NCBI RefSeq assembly: GCF_014287775.1
Contig: NZ_JACOOZ010000001.1
Coordinates: 372,001-436,000, forward strand
Source: Eubacterium_G segne
Lineage (GTDB): Bacteria > Bacillota > Clostridia > Lachnospirales > Lachnospiraceae
Length of the DNA: 64,000 nt
Direction of reading: 5' to 3'
A program made the translations under genes and the position numbers. The notes under the pieces were generated by a model that was not told the DNA's origin, searched no databases, and saw only the letters and a program-made list of their open reading frames with translations. This document shows positions 15,168 through 23,079 of this stretch, one piece after another. Position 1 is the stretch's first letter; the number at the start of each line of letters is the position of its first letter.

Positions 15168-15878
15168 TTATTCATTTTTCATGGCATCATATGCCATTTG
15201 TGCAGCCTCTTTTGAAATGTTACATCCCATGGAATACATTGGAACTTCTTTTAATAACATATCTCCATAGTCTAAGGTTTTTAAGATAGCCTTAGCATCC
15301 TGAGGTCTGTATATCTGGTTCATTAACAATTCAACAGATTTGTCCGCACCTATCCTTTCAATATGGTTCGTTTCTGCCTGATGCAAAAAACATATTCCTG
15401 CAAGTTTTGCGCACCTGTTAGTAGAAAGGCAATGTTTTCCATCCCAGGGTGTTCCATAAGCATACACTCCATCCTCTTTAAACTTCAAAAGTGGCTTGTC
15501 ATCATTTATCATAATAACGTCTTCGCCAAAATTTTCCCGCCAAAGTCTTGCATGGGTGGACTTACCGGTTCCACTTGGTGCCGTAAACATATACGCGTTG
15601 CCTTTATATTCTACCACACTTCCATGGCATAACACCACCCCATAATCTAAAACTTTTTCGCAAAACTTTCTATATATGGCAATGTACTCCAAATAATCCT
15701 GAGGATATCTTGTATTATCTTCTGCATGTTCCTGCTCATACATCAAATCCTGCAAATTAACTGAAATACAAAATTTTGGTGTTTCACCTTCAGCTAAATA
15801 CTCCATGCTCTTCTTTTCAAAGTATTTTCCCCTAAACTCGATACCCACCGGCACCTCTGCGAATTTGTATACGTTCAT
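15168..15878 (-). CDS. HprK-like (PEP carboxykinase fold) kinase
   Basis: The 236-residue product starts at the second ATG, which has GGAG 6 nt upstream. A Walker A loop TAPSGTGKST (near residue 105) and a following DDKP acidic site match the P-loop and Mg site of HPr-kinase/PEP-carboxykinase-fold proteins. It lacks the N-terminal domain of true HPr kinase. Such stand-alone kinases occur beside PqqD and S24/S26 peptidase genes in peptide-modification clusters, where they are thought to phosphorylate peptides. The target is unknown here. Confidence 0.75.
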   Translation of the reverse strand: MNVYKFAEVPVGIEFRGKYFEKKSMEYLAEGETPKFCISVNLQDLMYEQEHAEDNTRYPQDYLEYIAIYRKFCEKVLDYGVVLCHGSVVEYKGNAYMFTAPSGTGKSTHARLWRENFGEDVIMINDDKPLLKFKEDGVYAYGTPWDGKHCLSTNRCAKLAGICFLHQAETNHIERIGADKSVELLMNQIYRPQDAKAILKTLDYGDMLLKEVPMYSMGCNISKEAAQMAYDAMKNE

Positions 15879-15891
15879 ATTATTCTCCATT

Positions 15892-17196
15892 TTATAATTG
15901 CTGTCCCGCTAAATAATTAGCAAACTGTTGAGCTGTTCTTCCTGATATTCCACCATGGCTAAGCTCCCATTTGTTTGCCTCTGCCTTTATTTCATCATCA
16001 GACAATTTAACACCCAGTCTTCTACACAATTCAACGGCAATTTCAAAATACTCTTTTTGCGTTGGTTTAGAATAGTTAATTGTAACACCAAATCTATGTA
16101 CCAATGAAAGTTTCTCTTCCATTGTATCTGACTTATGCATACCGTTTTCAACCTGAACATCACTTCTGTCATTCCATGTTTCCTTTATCAAATGACGTCT
16201 ATTGGATGTAGCATAAATTAATATGTTTTCCGGCTTTGTTTCCACGCCGCCTTCAATAACTGCCTTTAAAAACTTATACTCTATTTCAAAATCTTCAAAT
16301 GATAAATCATCCATATATATAATAAATTTATAATTTCTGTTTTTAATAGCTGCTATTACGTTAGAAAGATCCTTAAACTGATGCTTGTATATTTCTATCA
16401 TTCTAAGTCCCTGCTCGTAATATTCATTGACTATCGCCTTAATACTTGTAGATTTTCCTGTACCGCTATCGCCAAAAAGAAGACAGTTATTTGCCTTTCT
16501 TCCCTGAACAAAGGCTTCTGTATTGTCCACTAATTTCTTCTTCTGTATCTCATATCCAACAAGATCATCTAAAACTACCTTGTCCATATTATTAATTGCG
16601 TGAAATTCTAAAGGACCGTCTCCATCCTTAATTCTGAAGGCTTTATTAAGTCCAAACATTCCTACGCCATATTGCTTATAAAATTCAGTAACATAATCAA
16701 AGAATTCATTTTCATCCTTTGCATTTTCCAGCTTTAAGCTCAAACTCTGTACTTTTTCGCTTACATTTTTGTTGTACATTAATTCAGTCTTACCAATTGC
16801 CTTATAATTCTGGAGCTTTTCAAAACAATCTATTCCTAATTCTTCCTCCATTGGTTTAAAATCATAATCAAACAATTTCATAAACTGTTTAAAGTCATTT
16901 TTGGCAAAATAGTTTACACTACCATCATTTGCCCCAACTTTCTCGCATGTAAGACTAAATGGATTTTCATTTGTAATCAGAAGATATGTAAGATAATTAT
17001 GCCATAAGTTTCTATCAAAACCGTAATCTGTTGATACTTCCAATATTCTCTTTACCTGATGATAAATTCTTGTGATAATCTCGTCTTTTTTATAATTTTC
17101 ACCTTTAAATTCTCTTATTATACTGCTTAATTCCATTAATATAGAATCTTTAGGCATATCACCATATATTAATAACTTTGATACTATGTTATGCAT
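15892..17196 (-). CDS. DUF815 AAA+ ATPase
   Basis: The 434-residue product starts at the ATG with AGGAG 9 nt upstream; an in-frame start 7 codons earlier lacks a site. Residues 1-200 are helical and unassigned. The ATPase part contains Walker A (LLFGDSGTGKSTS), Walker B-like (FIIYMDDLSF) and sensor (LIYATSNRRH) motifs, as in DUF815 proteins. Their function is poorly known; they resemble MoxR/AAA ATPases that remodel proteins. It precedes the kinase gene by 13 nt in the same operon, so a role in that system is possible. Confidence 0.8.
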   Translation of the reverse strand: MHNIVSKLLIYGDMPKDSILMELSSIIREFKGENYKKDEIITRIYHQVKRILEVSTDYGFDRNLWHNYLTYLLITNENPFSLTCEKVGANDGSVNYFAKNDFKQFMKLFDYDFKPMEEELGIDCFEKLQNYKAIGKTELMYNKNVSEKVQSLSLKLENAKDENEFFDYVTEFYKQYGVGMFGLNKAFRIKDGDGPLEFHAINNMDKVVLDDLVGYEIQKKKLVDNTEAFVQGRKANNCLLFGDSGTGKSTSIKAIVNEYYEQGLRMIEIYKHQFKDLSNVIAAIKNRNYKFIIYMDDLSFEDFEIEYKFLKAVIEGGVETKPENILIYATSNRRHLIKETWNDRSDVQVENGMHKSDTMEEKLSLVHRFGVTINYSKPTQKEYFEIAVELCRRLGVKLSDDEIKAEANKWELSHGGISGRTAQQFANYLAGQQL

Positions 17197-17261
17197 ATTC
17201 TTTCTCCTGACCATCAATTATTTCATATTTTATGTACATTAAATATGAGTTTTTGTTACAA

Positions 17262-17302
17262 AAGCAACCACTAATGGTTGTTACTCCAATAGTGGTTGCC
17301 TT
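17262..17302 (-). terminator. Terminator after the glycyl-radical-domain gene
   Basis: AGCAACCACTA (with ATTGG/CCAAT extension) pairs with TAGTGGTTGCC across a short loop, with four T on either strand. It lies 50 nt downstream of the end of the pfl cluster. Confidence 0.7.
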
Positions 17303-17351
17303 TTAATTTATATATTTAAATTAAGAATTAACAATATCCGTTAATTTCGTC

Positions 17352-17594
17352 TTACAGATTAGCGTGGAATGTTCTGTGAATAACATCATCCTGCTGTTCT
17401 TTTGTTAACTTGATGAAGTTTACAGCATATCCTGATACACGAATTGTAAGCTGTGGATATTTTTCAGGGTGCTTCTGAGCGTCAAGTAATGTATCTCTTA
17501 CTAATACGTTAACGTTAAGATGATATCCGCCTTCCTCTGCATATCCATCTATTAATGAAACTAAATTGTCAATCTGTTTTGCACTTGCTGCCAT
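17352..17594 (-). CDS. grcA: Stand-alone glycyl-radical domain of pyruvate formate-lyase (GrcA-like)
   Basis: The 80-residue protein corresponds to the last part of a normal pyruvate formate-lyase: YHLNVNVLVRDTLL, HPEKYPQLTIRVSGYAVNF and a REQQ-like KEQQDDVIHRTF end. Gly55 in RVSGYAV is the radical-bearing residue. E. coli YfiD/GrcA is a similar spare part that rescues oxygen-cleaved enzyme. Here the neighbouring enzyme gene lacks this domain altogether, so this is more likely an essential second subunit. The ATG has a strong AGGAGG site and lies inside the end of pflA (26-nt overlap), implying coupled translation. Confidence 0.88.
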   Translation of the reverse strand: MAASAKQIDNLVSLIDGYAEEGGYHLNVNVLVRDTLLDAQKHPEKYPQLTIRVSGYAVNFIKLTKEQQDDVIHRTFHANL

Positions 17595-18372
17595 CTTTAT
17601 TACCTCCTGTTTTTTCTTTTAATAACTCGATTCTGGATTCCTTAAATCCCTGCAACACAATCTTTTTTGCTGCTATTGCCATTTCTTTCGTGGCCGGCTG
17701 AATATCCTTTAACGGATAATCTATACCAAGCTCAGCATATTTAGGCTTTGCCATATCATGATACGGAAGAATGTCCAGCGCTTTTACCATCTCTAACTTG
17801 CCAATAAAAAGTCCTAATTTGTAAAGATACTCTTTATTTAATGTTATGTGAGGCACAACCACGTGTCTTATCCACATCTTTATACCTTTTTTGTTAAGAT
17901 ACCTGGCAAATGCCAAAATATTATCATTTGGCTGCTTGCATAACTTCATGTGTTCTATTGGATCAATATGTTTAATATCCAGCATAACTAAATCAGTTAC
18001 TTCAAGTAATTTATCAGTTTTCTTCAAATACTCCGGATCATCAGGTCTAAAAGTTACACCTGATGTATCCAGACAAGTATTAATACCTCTATTGTGAGCT
18101 GCTGTGAACAGTTCTGTAAGGAAATCTATTTGAACCATCGGTTCTCCGCCAGTGGCAGTGATTCCTCCGGTCTTATAGAACGGTGCTTTCTTATCATATT
18201 CCTCAAGGAGTTCCTGAACAGTCATTTCCGTTCCTCCGACCATAGTCCAGGTATCCGGGTTATGACAATATGCACATCTCATCGGACATCCCTTAAAAAA
18301 TATTACGAACCTTACACCAGGACCATCTACAGTACCACAGCTTTCAGTTGAATGAATAATTCCAGTCGACAT
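17569..18372 (-). CDS. pflA: Pyruvate formate-lyase activating enzyme
   Basis: The 267-residue radical SAM enzyme opens with STESCGTVDGPGVRFVIFF and the cluster motif CPMRCAYC (CxxxCxxC, residues about 29-36). ATGGEPM is the SAM-binding GGE motif. It installs the glycyl radical on pyruvate formate-lyase using S-adenosylmethionine. It lies 29 nt downstream of the catalytic-body gene, and its last 26 nt overlap the glycyl-domain gene, so the activase sits between the two halves of its substrate. Confidence 0.93.
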   Translation of the reverse strand: MSTGIIHSTESCGTVDGPGVRFVIFFKGCPMRCAYCHNPDTWTMVGGTEMTVQELLEEYDKKAPFYKTGGITATGGEPMVQIDFLTELFTAAHNRGINTCLDTSGVTFRPDDPEYLKKTDKLLEVTDLVMLDIKHIDPIEHMKLCKQPNDNILAFARYLNKKGIKMWIRHVVVPHITLNKEYLYKLGLFIGKLEMVKALDILPYHDMAKPKYAELGIDYPLKDIQPATKEMAIAAKKIVLQGFKESRIELLKEKTGGNKDGSKCKTD

Positions 18373-18401
18373 CCTAATCTTTCCTTCTCTCTAATTTCTA
18401 A

Positions 18402-20477
18402 TTATGACTGCTGTAATTTAATAAGCTCGTCAATGTCAATTCCAAGTTCGTCAGCATCAAGGTCACCTGTAAATACTTCACAGTCTTTTCCAAGTGCGTC
18501 AGGAATAACTGTAAATGTATCTGAGATACCATCTCTTGCATTTTCAAATGGAATCTTAGCTACTGATGCAAGTGATGAAACTGCACCGTGAGTATCTCTA
18601 CCATGAAGTGGGTTAGCACCTGGTGCGAAAGGCTCACCTGTCTTTCTTCCGTCAGGTGTGTTACCTGTGTTCTTACCATATGTTACGTTTGATGTAATAG
18701 TAAGAATTGACTGTGTAGGAATACTTTCTCTGTATGTGAAGTGCTGTCTTAAGTAACCCATGAACTTGTCAACGATCATTACTGCAAGGCTGTCAACTCT
18801 GTCATCATCGTTACCATACTTAGGGAACTCTCCCTCTGTCTCATAATCAACAACAATTCCGTCTTCGTCTCTGATAGCTTTAACCTTAGCATACTTAATA
18901 GCTGAAAGTGAGTCAGCTACTACTGAAAGTCCTGCAACACCTGTTGCGAACCATCTCTTAACGTGTGCATCATGTAATGCCATCTGGATTCTTTCGTATG
19001 AATATTTATCATGCATATAATGAATGATGTTAAGAGCATTTACATATACTCCTGCTAACCATTTCATCATATCTTCATATCTTTCCATAACCTCATCATA
19101 ATCAAGATATTCTGATGTGATTGGTCTGTACTTAGGTCCTACCTGTACCTTTGTCTTTTCATCAACACCACCGTTAATAGCGTAAAGAAGACATTTAGCA
19201 AGGTTTGCTCTAGCTCCGAAGAACTGCATTTCTTTACCGATTCTCATTGAAGATACACAACAAGCGATTCCGTAGTCATCACCATTGTATACTCTCATAA
19301 GGTCATCGTTCTCATACTGCATTGATGAGTATTCGATTGAAAGCTTAGCACAGTATCTCTTAAATGCTTCAGGTAATCTTGTTGACCAAAGAACTGTAAG
19401 GTTTGGCTCTGGAGCTGCACCAAGGTTCTCTAATGTATGAAGATATCTGAATGTTGTCTTTGTAACCATGTGACGTCCGTCAATACCAACACCACCAAGT
19501 GATTCTGTTACCCAAACAGGGTCACCAGCGAAAATCTGGTTGTATTCAGGTGTTCTTGCGAACTTAACGCATCTTAACTTCATAATGAAGTGATCAATGA
19601 ATTCCTGAATCTGCTCTTCTGTAAATGTTCCGTTTGCTAAGTCTCTCTGAGCATAAATATCAATAAATGTAGATGTACGTCCAAGTGACATTGCAGCACC
19701 GTTCTGTTCCTTAACAGCTGCTAAGTATCCTAAGTACATCCACTGAATAGCTTCCTGTACGTTCTTAGCCGGTCTTGAAATATCAAATCCGTAAATCTTT
19801 CCTAATTCCTTTAATTCCTTAAGAGCTCTAATCTGTTCTGAATATTCTTCTCTGTCACGAACAACTTCAGGTCTCATTTCTGTAGGTGTAGCTGCCTTCT
19901 GAGCTTCCTTATCTACGATAAGTGTATCAACACCGTATAATGCAACTCTTCTGTAGTCACCAATGATACGTCCACGTCCGTAAGCATCAGGAAGACCTGT
20001 TACGATGTGGTTTGTTCTACATGTTCTGATTTCAGGTGTGTAAGCGTCAAATACACCTGCGTTATGTGTCTTTCTGTAGTTTGTGTAGAAATCTACTACT
20101 TCAGGATCAACTTCATATCCGTTGTCGCTACAAGCCTTCATAGCCATACGGATACCACCGTTTACCTGTAAACCTCTCTTGAAAGGCTTATCTGTCTGGA
20201 AACCAACGATTGTTTCCTTATCCTTATTTAAGTAGCCTGCTCCATGTGATGTAATTGTCTGAACAACCTTTGTGTCCATATCAAGAACACCGCCTGCTTC
20301 TCTTTCCTTCTTCTGAAGGTCAAGCACCTGGTTCCATAAATCTGTTGTGTTCTGTGTAGGTCCTGCTAAGAAACTCTCATCACCATCATATGGTGTGTAG
20401 TTTTTCTGGATGAAATCTCTAACGTTGACTTCTTTTGCCCAAGCGCCATTGTTAAAACCTGTCCATTCTTCTCTCAT
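18402..20477 (-). CDS. pflB: Pyruvate formate-lyase catalytic body lacking the glycyl-radical domain
   Basis: The 691-residue protein matches pyruvate formate-lyase from its start (MREEWTGFNNGAWAKEVNVR) through the catalytic pair Cys406-Cys407 (IACCVSSM) to DGISDTFTVIPDALGK. Normal enzymes are about 740-760 residues and continue into the RVSGYAV glycyl loop. Here the protein ends with an unrelated acidic tail (LDADELGIDIDELIKLQQS) and a TAA. The missing domain is encoded separately at 17352-17594. Without it the protein cannot form the radical, so a two-subunit enzyme is inferred. It converts pyruvate and CoA to acetyl-CoA and formate in anaerobic fermentation. Confidence 0.93.
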   Translation of the reverse strand: MREEWTGFNNGAWAKEVNVRDFIQKNYTPYDGDESFLAGPTQNTTDLWNQVLDLQKKEREAGGVLDMDTKVVQTITSHGAGYLNKDKETIVGFQTDKPFKRGLQVNGGIRMAMKACSDNGYEVDPEVVDFYTNYRKTHNAGVFDAYTPEIRTCRTNHIVTGLPDAYGRGRIIGDYRRVALYGVDTLIVDKEAQKAATPTEMRPEVVRDREEYSEQIRALKELKELGKIYGFDISRPAKNVQEAIQWMYLGYLAAVKEQNGAAMSLGRTSTFIDIYAQRDLANGTFTEEQIQEFIDHFIMKLRCVKFARTPEYNQIFAGDPVWVTESLGGVGIDGRHMVTKTTFRYLHTLENLGAAPEPNLTVLWSTRLPEAFKRYCAKLSIEYSSMQYENDDLMRVYNGDDYGIACCVSSMRIGKEMQFFGARANLAKCLLYAINGGVDEKTKVQVGPKYRPITSEYLDYDEVMERYEDMMKWLAGVYVNALNIIHYMHDKYSYERIQMALHDAHVKRWFATGVAGLSVVADSLSAIKYAKVKAIRDEDGIVVDYETEGEFPKYGNDDDRVDSLAVMIVDKFMGYLRQHFTYRESIPTQSILTITSNVTYGKNTGNTPDGRKTGEPFAPGANPLHGRDTHGAVSSLASVAKIPFENARDGISDTFTVIPDALGKDCEVFTGDLDADELGIDIDELIKLQQS

Positions 20478-20534
20478 CTCTGTCTTTCCTCCTAAAAATA
20501 AATGTAAAGCTTAAAAATATATTTAGTGAATGAC

Positions 20535-21071
20535 CTAACTAAACTTTAGTAAATCTTCGACTGTCTTTTTCTTAGGAACCGCCGGATCCTCATCTGGATA
20601 CCCTATGGCAATCAAAGCCATAAGAAGCTGTCCTTCAGGCACATCTAAGATTTCTGCTGCCTTGTCAATGTCATACATTCCCATGATAACTGTTCCTAAA
20701 CCTTTTTCATGCGCTGCCAGACAAAATGTCTGGGTTGCCACTCCATTGTCAAAGGCCTGCCAATTGTCTTCCCGGGAAGTGGTATAACTACCATCCCTTT
20801 CAAATCCTGAACGCTTGTCCACAATAATTGTAGCTACTAACATAGGTGCACCATCAATAATTTCCTGATTGTGTGCCCCACAGCATTCCTTTGAGATTCT
20901 ATCTTTAATCTCCGGATCTGTTATGGCAATATAGCGGGTAGTCTGAGTGTTCTTCCAAGACGGAGCATATGAAGCAGTAAGTACAATGTCTTTTATGATT
21001 TCCGGGGAAACCTTATCGCTCTTAAACTTTCTGATGCTTCTTCTTGTTTTTATGCATGTAATCGCATCCAT
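20535..21071 (-). CDS. Nitroreductase-family FMN oxidoreductase
   Basis: The 178-residue product has the nitroreductase opening CIKTRRSIRKF (FMN phosphate contacts), a ASYAPSWKNTQTTRY segment, and EKGLGTVIMGMYD near residue 125. These are small flavoproteins that reduce nitro compounds or quinones with NAD(P)H; the physiological substrate is unknown. It is separated from pflB by 57 nt, so read-through from its strong promoter may contribute to pfl expression. Operator-like inverted repeats flank that promoter. Confidence 0.85.
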   Translation of the reverse strand: MDAITCIKTRRSIRKFKSDKVSPEIIKDIVLTASYAPSWKNTQTTRYIAITDPEIKDRISKECCGAHNQEIIDGAPMLVATIIVDKRSGFERDGSYTTSREDNWQAFDNGVATQTFCLAAHEKGLGTVIMGMYDIDKAAEILDVPEGQLLMALIAIGYPDEDPAVPKKKTVEDLLKFS

Positions 21072-21166
21072 AATAGCACCTCCATAAAATAATAATTAGT
21101 TCAGTTATGAAATTCTGCAATATGAATGTTCGTCAAAAGACGCGCTACCACGCATAAAACGTCATT

Positions 21167-21211
21167 TTCACTAACTGTGAATAATATAACACTTTATCTT
21201 TTTTTTTGCAA
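21167..21211 (-). promoter_or_regulatory. Promoter of the nitroreductase gene with palindrome at the start point
   Basis: TTGCAA (21206-21211) and TATATT (21183-21188) are 17 bp apart on the minus strand. A palindrome TTCAC-N5-GTGAA (21167-21181) covers the expected transcription start, a position typical of a repressor site. Confidence 0.65.
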
Positions 21212-21251
21212 CGGTGATAAAGAAATATTTTATTATGTAGAAACACTCATT

Positions 21252-21273
21252 TTTTCACTATACAAGGTGAAAA
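21252..21273. promoter_or_regulatory. Inverted repeat upstream of the nitroreductase promoter
   Basis: TTTTCAC-N8-GTGAAAA is a perfect 7-bp-arm inverted repeat about 40 bp upstream of the -35. Its half site TTCAC/GTGAA is the same as in the palindrome at 21167-21181, so one dimeric regulator may bind both. Confidence 0.45.
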
Positions 21274-21310
21274 CCCATCAATGGAATGTATTTCCCTTTA
21301 CATTTTAAAT

Positions 21311-21329
21311 TGTAATACCATATATTACA
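21311..21329. promoter_or_regulatory. Palindromic operator candidate upstream of the Crp/Fnr regulator promoter
   Basis: TGTAATA-N5-TATTACA has perfect 7-bp arms and is centred about 50 bp upstream of the predicted start of the plus-strand transcript. Size and position suit a Crp/Fnr-type dimer, possibly the product of the gene itself. Confidence 0.45.
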
Positions 21330-21337
21330 TTTTTCTG

Positions 21338-21365
21338 TTGTAAATGCAACAAATAGAGCTATAAT
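21338..21365 (+). promoter_or_regulatory. Promoter of the Crp/Fnr regulator transcript
   Basis: TTGTAA (21338-21343) and TATAAT (21360-21365) are 16 bp apart. The predicted start near 21372 coincides with the base of a long hairpin, so the mRNA would begin with structured RNA and carry about 400 nt of leader. Confidence 0.6.
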
Positions 21366-21373
21366 GATATACA

Positions 21374-21493
21374 AGGAACACAAAATACAGTTTTTTCTGC
21401 TTGCAGAAAAAAACTAGTGTTTTGGTGTTCCGCCCCCACATGAGGAAGTAGCAATTTTTCTGAAAGAAAAATTCGCGGATTCCGAATGTGGGG
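21374..21493 (+). ncRNA. Two long hairpins opening the regulator leader
   Basis: Hairpin one has arms beginning GGAACAC and ending GTGTTCC, with an inner GTTTTTTCTGC/GCAGAAAAAAAC stem. Hairpin two has outer arms CCCCACA and TGTGGGG with inner AATTTTTC/GAAAAATT. Both are imperfect but long. The GCAGAAAAAAAC arm is not followed by a clean T-run, so they are not plain terminators. Confidence 0.5.
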
Positions 21494-21494
21494 A

Positions 21495-21750
21495 GAATTG
21501 CGAAAGTTGCGAAGCAACGCAGCAATTCGTATATCATTATTACATTACGGGGAACAAATTTTGAGAATTGCGAAAGTTGCGAAGCAGCGCAGCAATTCGT
21601 ATATCATTATTACACTACAGGGAAACAAATTTGCAGAATTGCGAGAATTGCGAAGCAATGCAGCAATTCGTATATCATTATTACATTACGGGGAACAAAT
21701 TTTGAGAATTGCGGAAATTGCGCAGCAATGCAGCAATTCGTATATCATTA
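21495..21750 (+). repeat. Four tandem 70-71-bp hairpin repeats in the regulator leader
   Basis: Units begin at 21495, 21565, 21636 and 21706. Each contains a hairpin GAATTGC...GCAATTC with an inner stem and three-base loop, then GTATATCATTA and, in the first three, a spacer with CATTACGGGGAACAAAT or a close variant. The inner stems change in a pairing-preserving way between units (GTTGC/GCAAC in unit 1, ATTGC/GCAAT in units 3 and 4), which argues for selection on structure. Long frames through the repeats encode only repetitive peptides and lack ribosome sites. Confidence 0.75.
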
Positions 21751-21774
21751 ATTATTTATATCGGGAGGTTTTAT

Positions 21775-22425
21775 ATGAACACTACAAAGCATGATTTATT
21801 TTATGGAATAAAAGAATCGGAACAGTCAGAAATGCTGAAATGTTTTAATTCTTACACAAGAAGTTATTCCGCCGGTGAGGTTATCTGCTTTTTTGATGAA
21901 CCGGATGCCGGCATTGGAATTGTGGAGGAAGGAGAAGCCTGCATAATACATAGTCTTTCCAACGGTTCCCAAACCATTTTAGAGCATTTAAAACCCGGGG
22001 ACTTGTTTGGTCAGATGTTTTATTATCATGCCAACCGCGAAAATATAACTCTTGAAGCATCAAAAAAATGTACCATTAGATACATCGATTATCAGCATAT
22101 TGTCAAAAGATGCATTAAATCATGTCAGCATCACAGCCAGCTTGTAAGCAATATATTAATGATGGTTTCAGATAAAACAAAAGATATTTGTGAACATCTT
22201 GAAGCCGTAAGCCAGCGTTCAATAAGGGATAAACTAATGACCTATTTTGAAACCCTCTCTTCAAAAAATAATAGTAACACCTTTACCATACCATTTACCA
22301 TGAGTTCTCTGGCTGACTATCTTTCCATTGATAGAAGTGCCATGAGCAGGGAACTTGGCAAAATGAAAGACGAAGGTCTTATTTATATTGAAAAAAGAGA
22401 AGTAACAATAAACAGATTTAAATAA
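21775..22425 (+). CDS. Crp/Fnr-family transcription regulator
   Basis: The 216-residue protein starts at the ATG after GGGAGG; longer frames upstream run through repeats and are not used. Residues 25-120 form a cyclic-nucleotide-binding-like barrel (GEVICFFDEPDAGIGIVEEG, then LKPGDLFGQMFYY). The C-terminal winged helix includes MSSLADYLSIDRSAMSRELG as recognition helix region. It contains several cysteines, but not the N-terminal cluster of a classic Fnr, so the signal is unclear. It is divergent from the nitroreductase and pfl genes, and control of fermentation is a reasonable inference. Confidence 0.85.
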   Translation: MNTTKHDLFYGIKESEQSEMLKCFNSYTRSYSAGEVICFFDEPDAGIGIVEEGEACIIHSLSNGSQTILEHLKPGDLFGQMFYYHANRENITLEASKKCTIRYIDYQHIVKRCIKSCQHHSQLVSNILMMVSDKTKDICEHLEAVSQRSIRDKLMTYFETLSSKNNSNTFTIPFTMSSLADYLSIDRSAMSRELGKMKDEGLIYIEKREVTINRFK

Positions 22426-22437
22426 CTACATAAAATA

Positions 22438-22475
22438 CAAAAAGGCAACTGCCATTGCTGACAGATGCCTTTTTT
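22438..22475 (+). terminator. Terminator of the Crp/Fnr regulator gene
   Basis: AAAAAGGCA pairs with TGCCTTTTTT around a loop with a further weak CTG/CAG pairing. It begins 13 nt after the stop codon. Confidence 0.75.
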
Positions 22476-22535
22476 ACTGTTGCACAGTCGAAGTATTTCA
22501 CATAGCTTTCATCAGTATTATTTCTGTATTAAGAG

Positions 22536-22748
22536 CTATTCCATAAACTTCATTGTTGCAATCGTTATAACTGTAATTCCAACTCCTACAAATAGTATTA
22601 TTCCTAAAATCATTATTGTCGATAAAGGCTTAAATTTATTTTCTGACATAATACCTTTTTTCTTTAGAAAAAATATTATGCAGATAATCATGCATATTAA
22701 AAATATATACTTACCATATACACCGTACTTATTGATTATTTCTATCAT
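22536..22748 (-). CDS. Small membrane protein, two transmembrane helices
   Basis: The 70-residue product (MIEIINKYGVYGKYIFLI...) starts at the ATG with GAGGAGG 7 nt upstream rather than at an earlier in-frame start. Two hydrophobic segments (about 13-28 and 43-65) flank a short basic loop. No family is recognised. TATAAT lies about 65 nt upstream on the same strand, so it is probably transcribed alone. Confidence 0.55.
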   Translation of the reverse strand: MIEIINKYGVYGKYIFLICMIICIIFFLKKKGIMSENKFKPLSTIMILGIILFVGVGITVITIATMKFME

Positions 22749-22984
22749 GATTTTCCTCCTCATATTTATTGCTTACTTACAGTAAATATGCCAACCCATA
22801 TTAAATTGATTATAATACCTCTAGAACTATTTTACACCAATTCGCGTAGTAATCAATCCAAAGTACCCGGCTCCGACCACCGTGAGTCCGCTTATGGATG
22901 CTGACACTGTAGCTACTCCATTACGCTTGTTACTATATTTCTTTACCATTATAAATTCAATAGATTTTACATAAACGTCGAAAA
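22749..22984. other. Intergenic stretch with a doubtful 40-codon frame
   Basis: This stretch holds a minus-strand TATAAT (near 22812) for the small membrane protein gene and a 40-codon minus-strand frame (22827-22949, MVKKYSNKRNGVATVS...). The frame has no ribosome site and no recognised family, so I do not call it a gene. Nothing else is visible. Confidence 0.3.
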
Positions 22985-23027
22985 AATTCAACTTATTCCG
23001 TATTTTTTTTACGGAATAAGTTGAATT
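22985..23027 (-). terminator. Terminator of the uracil permease gene
   Basis: Perfect 17-bp arms (AATTCAACTTATTCCGT with its complement) and a 9-nt loop are followed by a T-run on the minus strand. It lies about 50 nt after the permease stop. Confidence 0.85.
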
Positions 23028-23079
23028 CTATTTTTCGTTATTAAATATTGTCCCTACAAGGGTTGTTAAACATTTATAT

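Noticed and set aside
17352..17594. Reading the 80-residue gene as a mere GrcA repair factor
   Set aside because: The adjacent enzyme lacks the glycyl domain entirely, so a spare part would have nothing intact to back up, unless a full-length enzyme exists elsewhere.
21495..21750. CRISPR array
   Set aside because: The units are tandem with near-identical content throughout and no unique spacers, and no cas genes are present.
21486..21794. Two overlapping plus-strand frames of about 90-100 codons through the 70-bp repeats
   Set aside because: They exist because the repeat lacks stops in those frames. The peptides are repetitive, have no ribosome site, and the regulator has its own clear start at 21775.
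22827..22949. 40-codon minus-strand frame (MVKKYSNKRN...)
   Set aside because: No ribosome site, no family recognised, and it sits between a terminator and another gene's promoter. It is noted in the intergenic entry only.
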